From: an uncultured Prevotellaceae bacterium
GTDB lineage: Bacteria > Bacteroidota > Bacteroidia > Bacteroidales > Bacteroidaceae
Direction of reading: 5' to 3'
Assembly (NCBI GenBank): GCA_947167515.1
Contig: CAMVIM010000017.1
Span: 1 to 64,000, forward strand
DNA length: 64,000 nucleotides
Below the pieces are notes generated by a model. The model worked only from the letters and a program-made list of their open reading frames with translations, had not been told where the DNA came from and searched no databases. The translations under genes and the position numbers were made by a program. How positions within the stretch are numbered: position 1 is the stretch's first letter; each line of letters begins with the position of its first letter. Below, one piece after another: positions 1 through 8,430 of this stretch.

Positions 1-5
1 GAGTG

Positions 6-36
6 CAAAGGTACGCACTTTTTGAATACCGGCAAA
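6..36 (-). promoter_or_regulatory. Bacteroidetes-type promoter for a gene left of the window
   Basis: On the minus strand a TTTG box (33-36) lies exactly 19 bases before TACCTTTG (6-13), a full match to the Bacteroidetes -33/-7 pattern. Transcription would run out of the left edge, so the gene it serves is not visible. Confidence 0.7.
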
Positions 37-76
37 ATATTTCAGAAGGTTTTTTGCAGAAAAATTCATTTTTCCA

Positions 77-1771
77 TTAAAACAAGACTTTTCGAGTCCT
101 TTTTTCACCATTAGAGAAGGTTTTGACCTCCAGAACAACACCTTTCGGGGCATTTTTCAGCGGACGTCCCATCATGTCGTAATACTGATGCGAGACCACT
201 TCCCCCATAGTCGAGTCCTCGTCATCTACACATATATTATATATAGGGACTGTCCCGTCATGCACATCAGCCACTCCGTCATGCACTTTCACGTACACCC
301 GATTCTTTCCCGCTCCACCTACCACGTTAGGGAACAGCCACTCGTCCGAGTTCTTCGGGCGGAAAATCACACTAAGCACATATTCTCCATCAGGCGTATT
401 CGACGGGATGTTAAAAATGACCATCGTTTGAGTCAGACCCTTCATTGATGGTATCGAGTGCGATGTCTCATTCTTTGTCAAGTTCGCAAGCATATTACCT
501 TCAACATCAAAGAGTCCCACCCCAAAGAACCACGTCTGAGCACTCCGTGAGCGGTTATAGATTTCCTTCACATTTATCAGTCTGTCTTTATTCAGCGTCA
601 CAGATTTTGACAACGAAAAACTTGAAGCCATGAACGGTATCACCGGAGCATGCACACGATCCGTACCCGTATAATCCGGCTCTATTCCCACAATCATGGC
701 TTGAGCATCCGTGAAGCTCATCGCCGGTGTAGCATCCAAAATGGCAATGTCATAGAAAGCATCGAAGTCACCGCCCCACCCCCAGTTCACATGCACAAAA
801 CCGTTCGAGTCATAACCATCAATGATAAACTCATGTCCGCCAGACTTCGACAATCCACTATACAATATTGGACGTCCTGCATCCAGTTCCGCCTTCCAGA
901 TGGCATTCCATTCCTGCTGTGTGGCAAAACAATCACGATAAAGAATCTGAATGGTTGAAGCTTTATAACCAAAGTTCTCGTACATAGACTGAATTGCATA
1001 GTCATCATAAGTGCCACTTTCTTCGGCGCCATACTCCATGCGTGAGGACACACCGCAATCATAACACAGTTTCGCCACCGCCTCAGCAGCTTCAGCATCC
1101 GCCTTCAGTTCCGCTGTCGTGTTCAGCATGACCTTCCACTGATAAGTACTCTGCGAAAAATCCACCACCTGCAACTCCTTCACCGTAGATGGCGTATAAG
1201 AAACCTTTCCCGTACCATGCAAAGGCCATTCGTGGTACTTCATGATTTGCGCCATCGCCAATGCCACGCACCCCACCATGCTCCTCTTGCCCTCATCTAG
1301 CGGACAAAGAGCATTATAAGGATTCCCTTGCGACCATTGCGTCTTACACAACGGTTCCACCACTGGCACCGCCGCATCTACCCTTTGCGACATAGTTACC
1401 ACCTCCTCGCCATTCCGCACTGCCTCCACCATCGAGGCGTAAGTATCAAGAAAACCTGATAAGGCAGGATGAATCTCCCCCTCCGAAGGAAAAGATGTTT
1501 GGTCAGAATACGCCACAAGCTCTGGCAGGGCATCGTCGCCACTGACAATGACGAAACCCGCCCCCTCTTCACGAACAAATACATAATAAGCAGGCTCAGC
1601 TGCGTCCGCTGCACGACGTGTTTCACCTGTTTGCACCATTGCGACGGAATGCACATCCGTCCCTCCCAGCACCTTCAGCGCCGTTGCTTTTGCCCGTTTC
1701 ACATCCACGGGATTGGCCTCAGCCACAAGTACCAGCATCAACAAGCATAAAAAAATCCATCCACGTTTCAT
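77..1771 (-). CDS. Secreted C10-family cysteine protease (streptopain/interpain-like)
   Basis: A secreted papain-fold protease of 564 residues. A signal peptide (MKRGWIFLCLLMLVLVAEA) is followed by a Spi-type inhibitory prodomain (about residues 20-135) and the peptidase C10 domain. The catalytic cysteine is C168 in MVGCVALAMAQIMKYH and the catalytic histidine is H313 in GGHEFIIDGY, followed by the typical HVNWGWGG. The last 35 residues (YYDMMGRPL...KGVVLEV...RKVLF) resemble a T9SS type A sorting tail, so the enzyme is probably exported and anchored or released at the surface. An in-frame TTG lies 15 bases upstream, but the ATG at 1771 gives a clean signal peptide and is preferred. It is the last gene of the SusC/SusD operon, 134 bases after the lipoprotein gene. 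It probably cuts host or dietary protein to peptides for the SusCD importer; the substrate is inferred. Confidence 0.9.
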   Translation of the reverse strand: MKRGWIFLCLLMLVLVAEANPVDVKRAKATALKVLGGTDVHSVAMVQTGETRRAADAAEPAYYVFVREEGAGFVIVSGDDALPELVAYSDQTSFPSEGEIHPALSGFLDTYASMVEAVRNGEEVVTMSQRVDAAVPVVEPLCKTQWSQGNPYNALCPLDEGKRSMVGCVALAMAQIMKYHEWPLHGTGKVSYTPSTVKELQVVDFSQSTYQWKVMLNTTAELKADAEAAEAVAKLCYDCGVSSRMEYGAEESGTYDDYAIQSMYENFGYKASTIQILYRDCFATQQEWNAIWKAELDAGRPILYSGLSKSGGHEFIIDGYDSNGFVHVNWGWGGDFDAFYDIAILDATPAMSFTDAQAMIVGIEPDYTGTDRVHAPVIPFMASSFSLSKSVTLNKDRLINVKEIYNRSRSAQTWFFGVGLFDVEGNMLANLTKNETSHSIPSMKGLTQTMVIFNIPSNTPDGEYVLSVIFRPKNSDEWLFPNVVGGAGKNRVYVKVHDGVADVHDGTVPIYNICVDDEDSTMGEVVSHQYYDMMGRPLKNAPKGVVLEVKTFSNGEKRTRKVLF

Positions 1772-1845
1772 CTTTTTCAACAACAAAAGAGTTCCATTTC
1801 CAACAATATTTCACGCCTCTACAAGGAGACGCACCATGATAAGAG

Positions 1846-1877
1846 ATGCATAGTTCCCTCGCAAGAGAACTATGCAT
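1846..1877 (-). other. Hairpin between lipoprotein and C10 protease genes
   Basis: ATGCATAGTTC and GAACTATGCAT form a perfect 11-bp stem around a 10-base loop. No T-run follows on the minus strand, so it is not a classical terminator. It could be an attenuator or an mRNA-stabilising or processing hairpin that sets the protease level relative to the upstream genes. Confidence 0.5.
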
Positions 1878-1905
1878 ACTCAATTGATTGTGACTCAAGC
1901 CTCTG

Positions 1906-2739
1906 TTATTGCTTCAGCAGCTCAATACCATCAAAATACAGTTCCCAGAACCCATCATCTGCAGAAGGGCCAAATGGGTTTCTGATGACCAATCTCTGAC
2001 CATAGTCCAGCACATCAATGTAGATGTCATCATAGTCATCACCATCTTCCAATCCTTCCAGACCTGTTATGTACACATCTTCATAACCCATTTTCTGGCC
2101 CATTGGAATGGTTATCACCATATTCTCCCAGTCCATCGTACCTTCAAAGACATTATAGCCAGCGTCAGCATCCATTCCGTTCTCAAAGAAATAAGGGTCA
2201 AGATTCTTGATGGTGACTTTCGTTTCATCATCTGGATCAAATTCCAAAGAAAATTCGCACGTGTACGAAACATCCTCGTCAAACACGGAAACAGCCGAAC
2301 CCTTATAGACACCCCCGTCCAGTAGTTCTGGTCCCATCGTGACTTCCGGGGTTTCAATCTTCAGCACTTCCGAGAAGGCCATTCGGTTATCCTTGCTGAC
2401 AATGTATGCCTGAATATAATAAGTGGATTCGGGCATGAGTCGTTTGGCTACAGCGGTAAAGTCTTCCTCCACGTCATCGGCATCCCAATATACGGCATCA
2501 GCCATATCTTCGGTTTCCGACACGCGAAGACCCACTTCCAACAGTTTCGACGCATCGCTCAATGTACCATTCATAGTGACCGACAAGCCATCAGTTTCCG
2601 TCGATGTCACGGAAATGGTAGGCAGTGTGCCCATCGAGAAAGATGAATCCACATCGGCCTTGTCATCCATGGTTGAGTTACAGCCCATCAGTGCCAGCGC
2701 ACTCACCATGAGTGAAAGAATTATCTGATTCTTTTTCAT
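1906..2739 (-). CDS. Outer-membrane lipoprotein in the SusC/SusD operon
   Basis: A 277-residue lipoprotein: MKKNQIILSLMVSALALMGC ends in a clear lipobox (LMGC, Cys20). Residues about 40-130 look like a fibronectin III/Ig-type beta domain (VGLRVSETEDMADAVYW...YYIQAYIVSKDN). The second half is acidic and beta-rich, with many D/E/G. It lies 16 bases after susD, the position usually held by SusE/SusF-type surface glycan-binding lipoproteins, so a surface ligand-binding role is inferred. I do not recognise a named family. Given the neighbouring protease the ligand may be a peptide rather than a glycan. Confidence 0.7.
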   Translation of the reverse strand: MKKNQIILSLMVSALALMGCNSTMDDKADVDSSFSMGTLPTISVTSTETDGLSVTMNGTLSDASKLLEVGLRVSETEDMADAVYWDADDVEEDFTAVAKRLMPESTYYIQAYIVSKDNRMAFSEVLKIETPEVTMGPELLDGGVYKGSAVSVFDEDVSYTCEFSLEFDPDDETKVTIKNLDPYFFENGMDADAGYNVFEGTMDWENMVITIPMGQKMGYEDVYITGLEGLEDGDDYDDIYIDVLDYGQRLVIRNPFGPSADDGFWELYFDGIELLKQ

Positions 2740-2755
2740 ATTCTTATCCTACGTT

Positions 2756-4267
2756 TTAGTCGTTTTGATCTTTGTTTGAAATATGAGTGTTCTCTTGGAT
2801 TTCAGCATCTGGAATCTGATAAGTCCACGCTGGATCTTGCGGTTCCAAATCGAAAGTGTATGCGCCTGCCATATGGTTCGTACCCTCATAGTTACGCACA
2901 AAGCCCCTGTTCGTACGCTTGAGGTCGAAGAAGGCAAAGCCCTCGCCCCACAGTTCGATGCGGCGTTGCAGAAGGATGTCATTCAAAGTGACACTTTTCT
3001 TTTCCCATGAAGGCTGGCGATTGGCCATGAGTTCACCCAGCACGGTGGCGGCCTTAGCTTTATCGCCCTGACGCACCAGTGCCTCCGCCTCAATCAGGTA
3101 CATCTCGGCAGCACGCATATACACATAGTCCTCCGTGAGTTCACCGTCAGAACCAAACTTCAGGTTCGCATAGGGCAATTGGGCAGCCGCAGTCGGCTGG
3201 CTTTCGTCACCGTCAGGACCGTTAAAGAGCGTCTTGCGCTCATCGTCATCTGGAATCTGGCTATAGAGCATAGCGTCAATGCAACGAGGAGCAAAGCCAA
3301 GACCAGCATATCCAGACTCCAGATTAGAAACATGCGAGAAGAATGAAGCGTACAAAGTGGTTGTTTCAGCATTATGCTCAAAGCCCCACATCCATTCCGC
3401 ATTCTTGATGTCCAAGAATCCATCATGCAATGCATCGAGCGACATAGGTTTGTAGCCCTGACGCGCCGTATTAGCCGCACTGGCAGCCTTATCCCATTGC
3501 TGAGTAAGCAGGTAATAACGAGCCAAGAGACCATTAGCCACATTCGCATCAATATTATTTTTCGAGGGACGTGCATAGTCTGCATCCGTCAGATATTCCA
3601 CGGCATCCGTCAAGTCTTTCTCGATGAATGCCAACACGTCCTTCACGGTGTTTCTGCCTTTAGCCTCATCCATTTCCGCCGCAGTTTTTCCATCGGCTGC
3701 AGTATAGATGATTGGCACACCAGCACGGTCTTCGGCAATGCGTCCGTCAGCATTGACAGGATTCTGGAAAAGCTGAATCAGCATCAGGTATGCCAAGCCT
3801 CTCACTGCCTTTGCCTGTCCAGCCACCACCTTTTCGGAGGCGGTCTGAGGGCCATTGGGATAAAGGCTAATCAACGTATTAGCCCTATCCACCATTCCAT
3901 AAAGGATTGTCCAGTGAGACAGTGGGCGACGCCAAGGCGACATACGGTTATCCATTTGATAATCATAGTTAAACCAGTGAATATTGGACATCAGCATGTC
4001 GCTGCTGTTGAGGTCAGCCACATGTAAAATGGACATATAGCCCCATGTGTCATCTATTCCTTCTTCAGGACCGAAATCCAGAGGATCATAGTTCACCATC
4101 CATGACCAAATTCCATTCAGGAATGCAGTGGGGTCTTCGGCAGCGATTGCACCCACTTCATCCTGTCCGAGGTATCTCTTATAGTCCGTGTCGAGGAAAT
4201 CGCCACCACAGCTCGACAAAGCGAGTACGGTAGCCAATCCTGCCACAATATTTTTAATAGCTTTCAT
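2756..4267 (-). CDS. SusD/RagB-family surface nutrient-binding lipoprotein
   Basis: A 503-residue SusD-family lipoprotein with a lipobox (ALSSC, Cys20) and the usual start GGDFLDTDYKRYLGQDEV. TPR-like helices run through the middle. Typical late motifs are present, such as YVYMRAAEMYLIEAEALVRQGD and ILLQRRIELWGEGFAFFDLKR. It should form the lid of the SusC transporter encoded 32 bases upstream. SusD-like proteins bind glycans or, in the RagB branch, peptides; the protease in this operon favours the latter here (inference). Confidence 0.93.
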   Translation of the reverse strand: MKAIKNIVAGLATVLALSSCGGDFLDTDYKRYLGQDEVGAIAAEDPTAFLNGIWSWMVNYDPLDFGPEEGIDDTWGYMSILHVADLNSSDMLMSNIHWFNYDYQMDNRMSPWRRPLSHWTILYGMVDRANTLISLYPNGPQTASEKVVAGQAKAVRGLAYLMLIQLFQNPVNADGRIAEDRAGVPIIYTAADGKTAAEMDEAKGRNTVKDVLAFIEKDLTDAVEYLTDADYARPSKNNIDANVANGLLARYYLLTQQWDKAASAANTARQGYKPMSLDALHDGFLDIKNAEWMWGFEHNAETTTLYASFFSHVSNLESGYAGLGFAPRCIDAMLYSQIPDDDERKTLFNGPDGDESQPTAAAQLPYANLKFGSDGELTEDYVYMRAAEMYLIEAEALVRQGDKAKAATVLGELMANRQPSWEKKSVTLNDILLQRRIELWGEGFAFFDLKRTNRGFVRNYEGTNHMAGAYTFDLEPQDPAWTYQIPDAEIQENTHISNKDQND

Positions 4268-4299
4268 TTGTGATTCAAATATTTAGAGTTAACTGTATT

Positions 4300-7200
4300 T
4301 TAGAAAGAGAGATTGATACCAAATGAGTAGGAGCTCAAAGCGGCATAGCCAAAACCTGTTTTGCCACCGAAAGCTGTGGTGCCGTCATTCATGCGAGGGT
4401 CAAAGCCCTTACGCTTGGAGCGGAGCCAGATGTTGTCACCCGAGAAATAGACGCGCAATTTTTCGATGCCAGCACCTGCCAACAGCGTTTTGGGGAAGGT
4501 GTAGCCAAACGTGATGTTGCGCAGACTGAAGTAACTGGCTTTTGTCAAGAAGAAATCACTCGCAGCATAGATGCTGTAATTGTCATTGTCTTCATACATC
4601 AGTTTCGGGATTCCCGTTTCGGTGTTGGCAGGAGTCCAACGCTTGAACATATCCTTGTGGAAATTGCCACCCTTCGAGCCCGGAGTCATGAGTGTAGCAT
4701 AATTGCTATCCATCATCCATCCTCCCAACTGGAAAGCCGTCTGGATTGAAAGGTCAAAGCCCCTCCATTCCACCGATGTGGAAAGACCGCCCACAAACTT
4801 GGGGAATGGGTTCTTGCCGATACGACGCTGCGTAGTCTCGCCTACGGAGTTGACAATATAGCGTGCTTCCTTGCCGTCGTAGTTCAGATATTTACCCTTT
4901 TCGTCTTCTGGCAAGGCATCCCAATCTTCCTGGTCCATTTCTTCGTAGGCATAATACTGCACCATACCGGTTTCCTTATCCACACCAGCATATTCATAGA
5001 GATACCAGTCATAGAGCGAGCCACCTTTGCTGCGCCAATAGTCGCCAGCCCTGTAACCTCCAGGGAAGAGATTCGGATCACTCTTCGATGCGGGCAGTTT
5101 GGTCAGCTTGTTCTTGTAGTGCATGCCGTTGAGGGAGACATTCCACTTGAAGTCGGGTGTCTTGAAGATGTCGGCACTGATAGTAAATTCAATACCCGTG
5201 TTACGCATGTCCATCTCGTTGCGATAGATGCCGTTCGGAGTTCCCTCCGAGGGAGCCAAGGGTGCATAGTAGAGCATGTCGCGTGTTTCTTTCACGAAGA
5301 AGTCGAAGTCCACCGAGAAGCGATTGAGGAAACTGGTCTCGAAGCCGAGGTTGAAGTTGCGGCTCTTTTCCCATGTGAGGTCAACATTACCTCTGTTGAC
5401 CTTTGTGAAAGCAGCCTCTCCACCCACACGGTCCACGCGGTAGAGGTCGAGGTAGTTGTGATAATAACCCACATTGTCGTTACCCTGCGTACCGTAGCTG
5501 GCCTTGAGCTTCAGGTCATCGATGGCCGTAATTTCCTTCATCCAAGGCTCTTCCTTGATGCGCCATGCAGCACCGACAGCCCAGAAGGTACCCCATCGGT
5601 GACTGTCGGCAAAGCGCGAGCTACCGTCACGACGAAGGCTGGCGGTGAAGTAGTAGCGGTCGAGGTAGTTGTATTCGCCCTTGGCAAACACACCCTCCAG
5701 TGCATACTCCGAAGAATAGCTGGTCAAGTCCTGATACTTTGTGGCAGTGGAAAATTCCGAGTTGTTGGGATCCACGAAACCAGTCATGTGTCCATACAAC
5801 GTGCGTGAGTTATCCTTTTTGCTTTCATGACCCAGCAACACATGGATACCGTGGTCGCCATAGGTCTGGTTCCAGTCAATCAGTTGGTTGGCATTCAGTG
5901 CCTGATAGCGATCAGACTCCTTGTAGCCACGTCCGCCGAAAGAAGCGGCATCGCCACCGATGGGTGTCATGAAATCGTTATAGTGCGAGTTGAAAAGGTC
6001 GTATGCGATGTTGGCCGTCACCTTGAAGCCATAGGGCAGCTTCACTTCGATGTAGCCACGAGAGGAGAAATTGTCGTTCAGAATCTGGTGTTCGCCCGCT
6101 TCGGCTGTAGCGTATGGGTTCTGCTCGGAAGCGTAAGGACGCAGATATTCTGTACCGAAGTCATAGACGCCGCCCGACGAGTTGAGCGCACGGTTACCAT
6201 CTTCATCGTAGAAATAGATGGGGTAGATGGGAGCAATGTTCTGCGAGAACATGAAGAGGTTGGAGTAGTTGCTGCCCTCATCATCATTATACAATTTCTG
6301 GTCAGTGCGCACATAAGAGATGTTACCGCCCACCTTGATCCAGTCGTTGATTTTCTGGTCCACTTTCACACGACCCGTGAAACGGTCGAAACCTGAACCT
6401 ACCACATAGCCCTTATCGCTCAGATAGCCAAACGAGGCATAAGCTTGTGTGTCCTCATTACCGCCCGAAATGGCCACGTTGTACTCCTGGCGCAGTTTTG
6501 ACTTGAAAGGATTCTTTCTCCAGCTGTCACCCCACTTCGTGCTCTTGGCGTTAGGGTTCAACCTGCCGTCTATACCCACGATGGCGTCATCTGGCACATC
6601 CTTGTACTTATTGTAACCCACAATATTGATAAGGTTTTGAGAAGCCATCTGATTGGCGCTCGCAACATTCATGTTATTCAGCAAAGTGTTACGATAGGAC
6701 TCCCACATCATCTCGTACCATTCACCATCGTTGGTGATGATGTCGTAGTTGCCCACGCCACGGGTGTTCCAACCCAGACGTGCATTGAAATCGATGCGCG
6801 CCTTGCCGCGACCGCCCCCTTTGGTGGTAATCATGATGACACCGTTAGCACCACGCGCACCATACATAGAGTTGGCAGCGGCATCTTTCAGCACGGTGAG
6901 GGTGGCTATGTCTTGTGGGTTGATAGAGTTCAACTCACCTTCGTAAGGCACGCCATCCACGACAATAAGGGGGTCTTGGCTGGACGAAATCGAACCAATA
7001 CCGCGGATGATGATGGAGGCACCTGAACCAGGCGTGTTGGTGGAAGAGGAGAGCTGGACACCTGCCACAGAACCTTCGAGGGCGCGCTCCACGCTGGACA
7101 CCTGCACCTGCTCAATCTTCTCGCCGCTCACCGTGGTGGCAGCACCTGTGAACGAGTGGCGGGACTGAGTACCGTATGCCACCACAATCTGCTCGTTGAG

Positions 7201-7503
7201 GGCACGTGACTCCGGGTCGAGGAATATTTTCATCACGGACTTGACCGGCACTTCCTTCGTCACCATGCCAATGTATGAAACAACGAGGGTCTTACCTCCT
7301 GCAGGCACATTCGATAGTGAGAAACGGCCGTTGACATCGGTGGCTGCACCTATGCCTCCTGCATCTTTCACCACTACAGAAGCACCAATCACGGGTTCAC
7401 CCGTTTCGCTGTCAAGGACTACACCTGTCACAGCTTGCTGGGCGAACATCGCGCTCACAGCCATCAGACTGAGAACGACGAATGACAATAATCTTTTCTT
7501 CAT
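4300..7503 (-). CDS. SusC/RagA-family TonB-dependent outer-membrane transporter
   Basis: A 1067-residue TonB-linked importer. A signal peptide ends MAVSAMFAQ. It is followed by a CarboxypepD_reg-like domain (TGVVLDSETGEPVIGASVVV), a TonB-box/plug region (YGTQSRHSFTGAATTV; SVERALEGSVAGVQL; GSGASIIIRGIGS; VLKDAAANSMYGARGANG) and a beta-barrel ending in a C-terminal aromatic residue (SYSFGINLSF). These are hallmark SusC motifs. First gene of a minus-strand operon with SusD, a lipoprotein and a C10 protease. It has its own promoter at 7644-7674, giving a leader of about 135 bases. Confidence 0.95.
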   Translation of the reverse strand: MKKRLLSFVVLSLMAVSAMFAQQAVTGVVLDSETGEPVIGASVVVKDAGGIGAATDVNGRFSLSNVPAGGKTLVVSYIGMVTKEVPVKSVMKIFLDPESRALNEQIVVAYGTQSRHSFTGAATTVSGEKIEQVQVSSVERALEGSVAGVQLSSSTNTPGSGASIIIRGIGSISSSQDPLIVVDGVPYEGELNSINPQDIATLTVLKDAAANSMYGARGANGVIMITTKGGGRGKARIDFNARLGWNTRGVGNYDIITNDGEWYEMMWESYRNTLLNNMNVASANQMASQNLINIVGYNKYKDVPDDAIVGIDGRLNPNAKSTKWGDSWRKNPFKSKLRQEYNVAISGGNEDTQAYASFGYLSDKGYVVGSGFDRFTGRVKVDQKINDWIKVGGNISYVRTDQKLYNDDEGSNYSNLFMFSQNIAPIYPIYFYDEDGNRALNSSGGVYDFGTEYLRPYASEQNPYATAEAGEHQILNDNFSSRGYIEVKLPYGFKVTANIAYDLFNSHYNDFMTPIGGDAASFGGRGYKESDRYQALNANQLIDWNQTYGDHGIHVLLGHESKKDNSRTLYGHMTGFVDPNNSEFSTATKYQDLTSYSSEYALEGVFAKGEYNYLDRYYFTASLRRDGSSRFADSHRWGTFWAVGAAWRIKEEPWMKEITAIDDLKLKASYGTQGNDNVGYYHNYLDLYRVDRVGGEAAFTKVNRGNVDLTWEKSRNFNLGFETSFLNRFSVDFDFFVKETRDMLYYAPLAPSEGTPNGIYRNEMDMRNTGIEFTISADIFKTPDFKWNVSLNGMHYKNKLTKLPASKSDPNLFPGGYRAGDYWRSKGGSLYDWYLYEYAGVDKETGMVQYYAYEEMDQEDWDALPEDEKGKYLNYDGKEARYIVNSVGETTQRRIGKNPFPKFVGGLSTSVEWRGFDLSIQTAFQLGGWMMDSNYATLMTPGSKGGNFHKDMFKRWTPANTETGIPKLMYEDNDNYSIYAASDFFLTKASYFSLRNITFGYTFPKTLLAGAGIEKLRVYFSGDNIWLRSKRKGFDPRMNDGTTAFGGKTGFGYAALSSYSFGINLSF

Positions 7504-7643
7504 GCTACGTTTTTATAAATGAGTGTTATTAATATCTTAGTTGTGCTTTTCAGCATCTTCTCTGTTTCTTGATTGAGGATTTAGCACACAAACAAAAGGT
7601 GCAACAAGCACCCTCTTTGCATACATTTTTCCCGAATCGGTTG

Positions 7644-7674
7644 CAAAGATAACACTTTTTAATAAAAAACGCAA
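7644..7674 (-). promoter_or_regulatory. Promoter of the SusC/SusD/C10 operon
   Basis: On the minus strand TATCTTTG (7644-7651) is preceded by TTGC (7671-7674) with a 19-base spacer. It matches the -7 consensus fully and the -33 consensus approximately. Predicted start of transcription is near 7637. Between here and the araC-type gene at 7989 the only other structure I see is the repeat at 7823-7913. Confidence 0.7.
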
Positions 7675-7822
7675 CTTTTTGAACATTTTTCACTTTTTAG
7701 CCATAAATAAAGGTAAAGACCATGTACAAACATCACAAAAACCATGACCGTAAATGAATGGGAGGGGAGAAAAATGGAACAGCGTTGACAATGAAAAGAA
7801 TACGAGCAATCTGTCATAAAGA

Positions 7823-7913
7823 CAACGCCGTTGCATATTCAATTTGTACGACGTACCATTTGTAATTTGCACGGCGCACCATTTGCATATTGAACGACGT
7901 TGCATCTGCGGGG
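7823..7913. repeat. Intergenic repeat of 23-bp units, copy 1
   Basis: A 28-base lead (starting CAACGCCGTTGC, ending TTTGTACG) is followed by two 23-base units (7851-7873, 7874-7896) and a partial third unit starting ACGTTGCAT. The units share the form nCGnACCATTTGnA..TTGnACG, whose ends are partly complementary. A second copy with the same architecture and an identical 28-base lead lies at 54401-54493. Confidence 0.75.
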
Positions 7914-7972
7914 GATTGCCCGTTGCAACCACTTTTTTTTCGACAAATCTTCTTTTTTAGGGCGAAAAGCAG

Positions 7973-7980
7973 TAACTTTG
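7973..7980 (+). promoter_or_regulatory. -7 box immediately before the AraC-type gene
   Basis: TAACTTTG ends only 8 bases before the ATG at 7989. With the usual 6-8 base distance from -7 box to transcript start, the mRNA would be leaderless or nearly so. No good -33 TTTG is seen, which is compatible with regulated expression. Confidence 0.5.
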
Positions 7981-7988
7981 TGGCCGAA

Positions 7989-8330
7989 ATGGAGGGGCAA
8001 GACAATTATAAGGAATGGATTGACAGCATCCTCATACAGGGAAAGGGATACTGCGACCCGACATTCTCTGCCACACGCTTGGCTGAGATGCTCGGCTTGT
8101 CACCATTTCAGCTGTCACGAATCCTCAAGGCCGAATACGGCATGAGTTATTCGGAACTGGTACACTTATACCGCATACACGATGCCATGCGCCACCTGCG
8201 TAACAAGCGGTTCGCCCCCTACTCCATCGATGACATCGGCGCGATGGTCGGTTTCAACAACCGGCAATCGTTCTTTTCGGCTTTCAAGAAGGTGGCGGGT
8301 TCCACACCCGAAAAGTTCCGACAAACTTGA
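7989..8330 (+). CDS. Short AraC-family DNA-binding protein
   Basis: A stand-alone double helix-turn-helix of 113 residues with no ligand-binding N-terminal domain. It reads FSATRLAEMLGLSPFQLSRILKAEYGMSYSELVHLYRI (first HTH) and YSIDDIGAMVGFNNRQSFFSAFKKVAGSTPEKFRQ (second HTH, the classic AraC signature). The frame is open further upstream, but translation from 7890 would read through the promoter, so the ATG at 7989 is chosen. It lies between the divergent SusC operon and the dipeptidyl-peptidase gene and is the obvious candidate regulator for either. The family usually activates; the inducer is unknown. Confidence 0.85.
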   Translation: MEGQDNYKEWIDSILIQGKGYCDPTFSATRLAEMLGLSPFQLSRILKAEYGMSYSELVHLYRIHDAMRHLRNKRFAPYSIDDIGAMVGFNNRQSFFSAFKKVAGSTPEKFRQT

Positions 8331-8376
8331 CCGCCCCTCTCAACACCACTATTCGCCATTCAACTTTTTACACATT

Positions 8377-8430
8377 ATTTATATAATGAAGACAACATTC
8401 AAAATTTATATAATGAAGACAACATTCAAA
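8377..8430 (+). repeat. Perfect 27-bp tandem duplication over the start of the M49 gene
   Basis: Two identical 27-base copies (8377-8403 and 8404-8430) each carry the same translation start context and the codons for MKTTFK. The duplication is in frame (9 codons), so the gene has two equivalent start sites, at 8386 and 8413. Confidence 0.9.

Noticed and set aside
7823-7913. CRISPR-like array
   Set aside because: Units of 23 bases are directly adjacent with no spacers and diverge along their whole length; no cas genes nearby.
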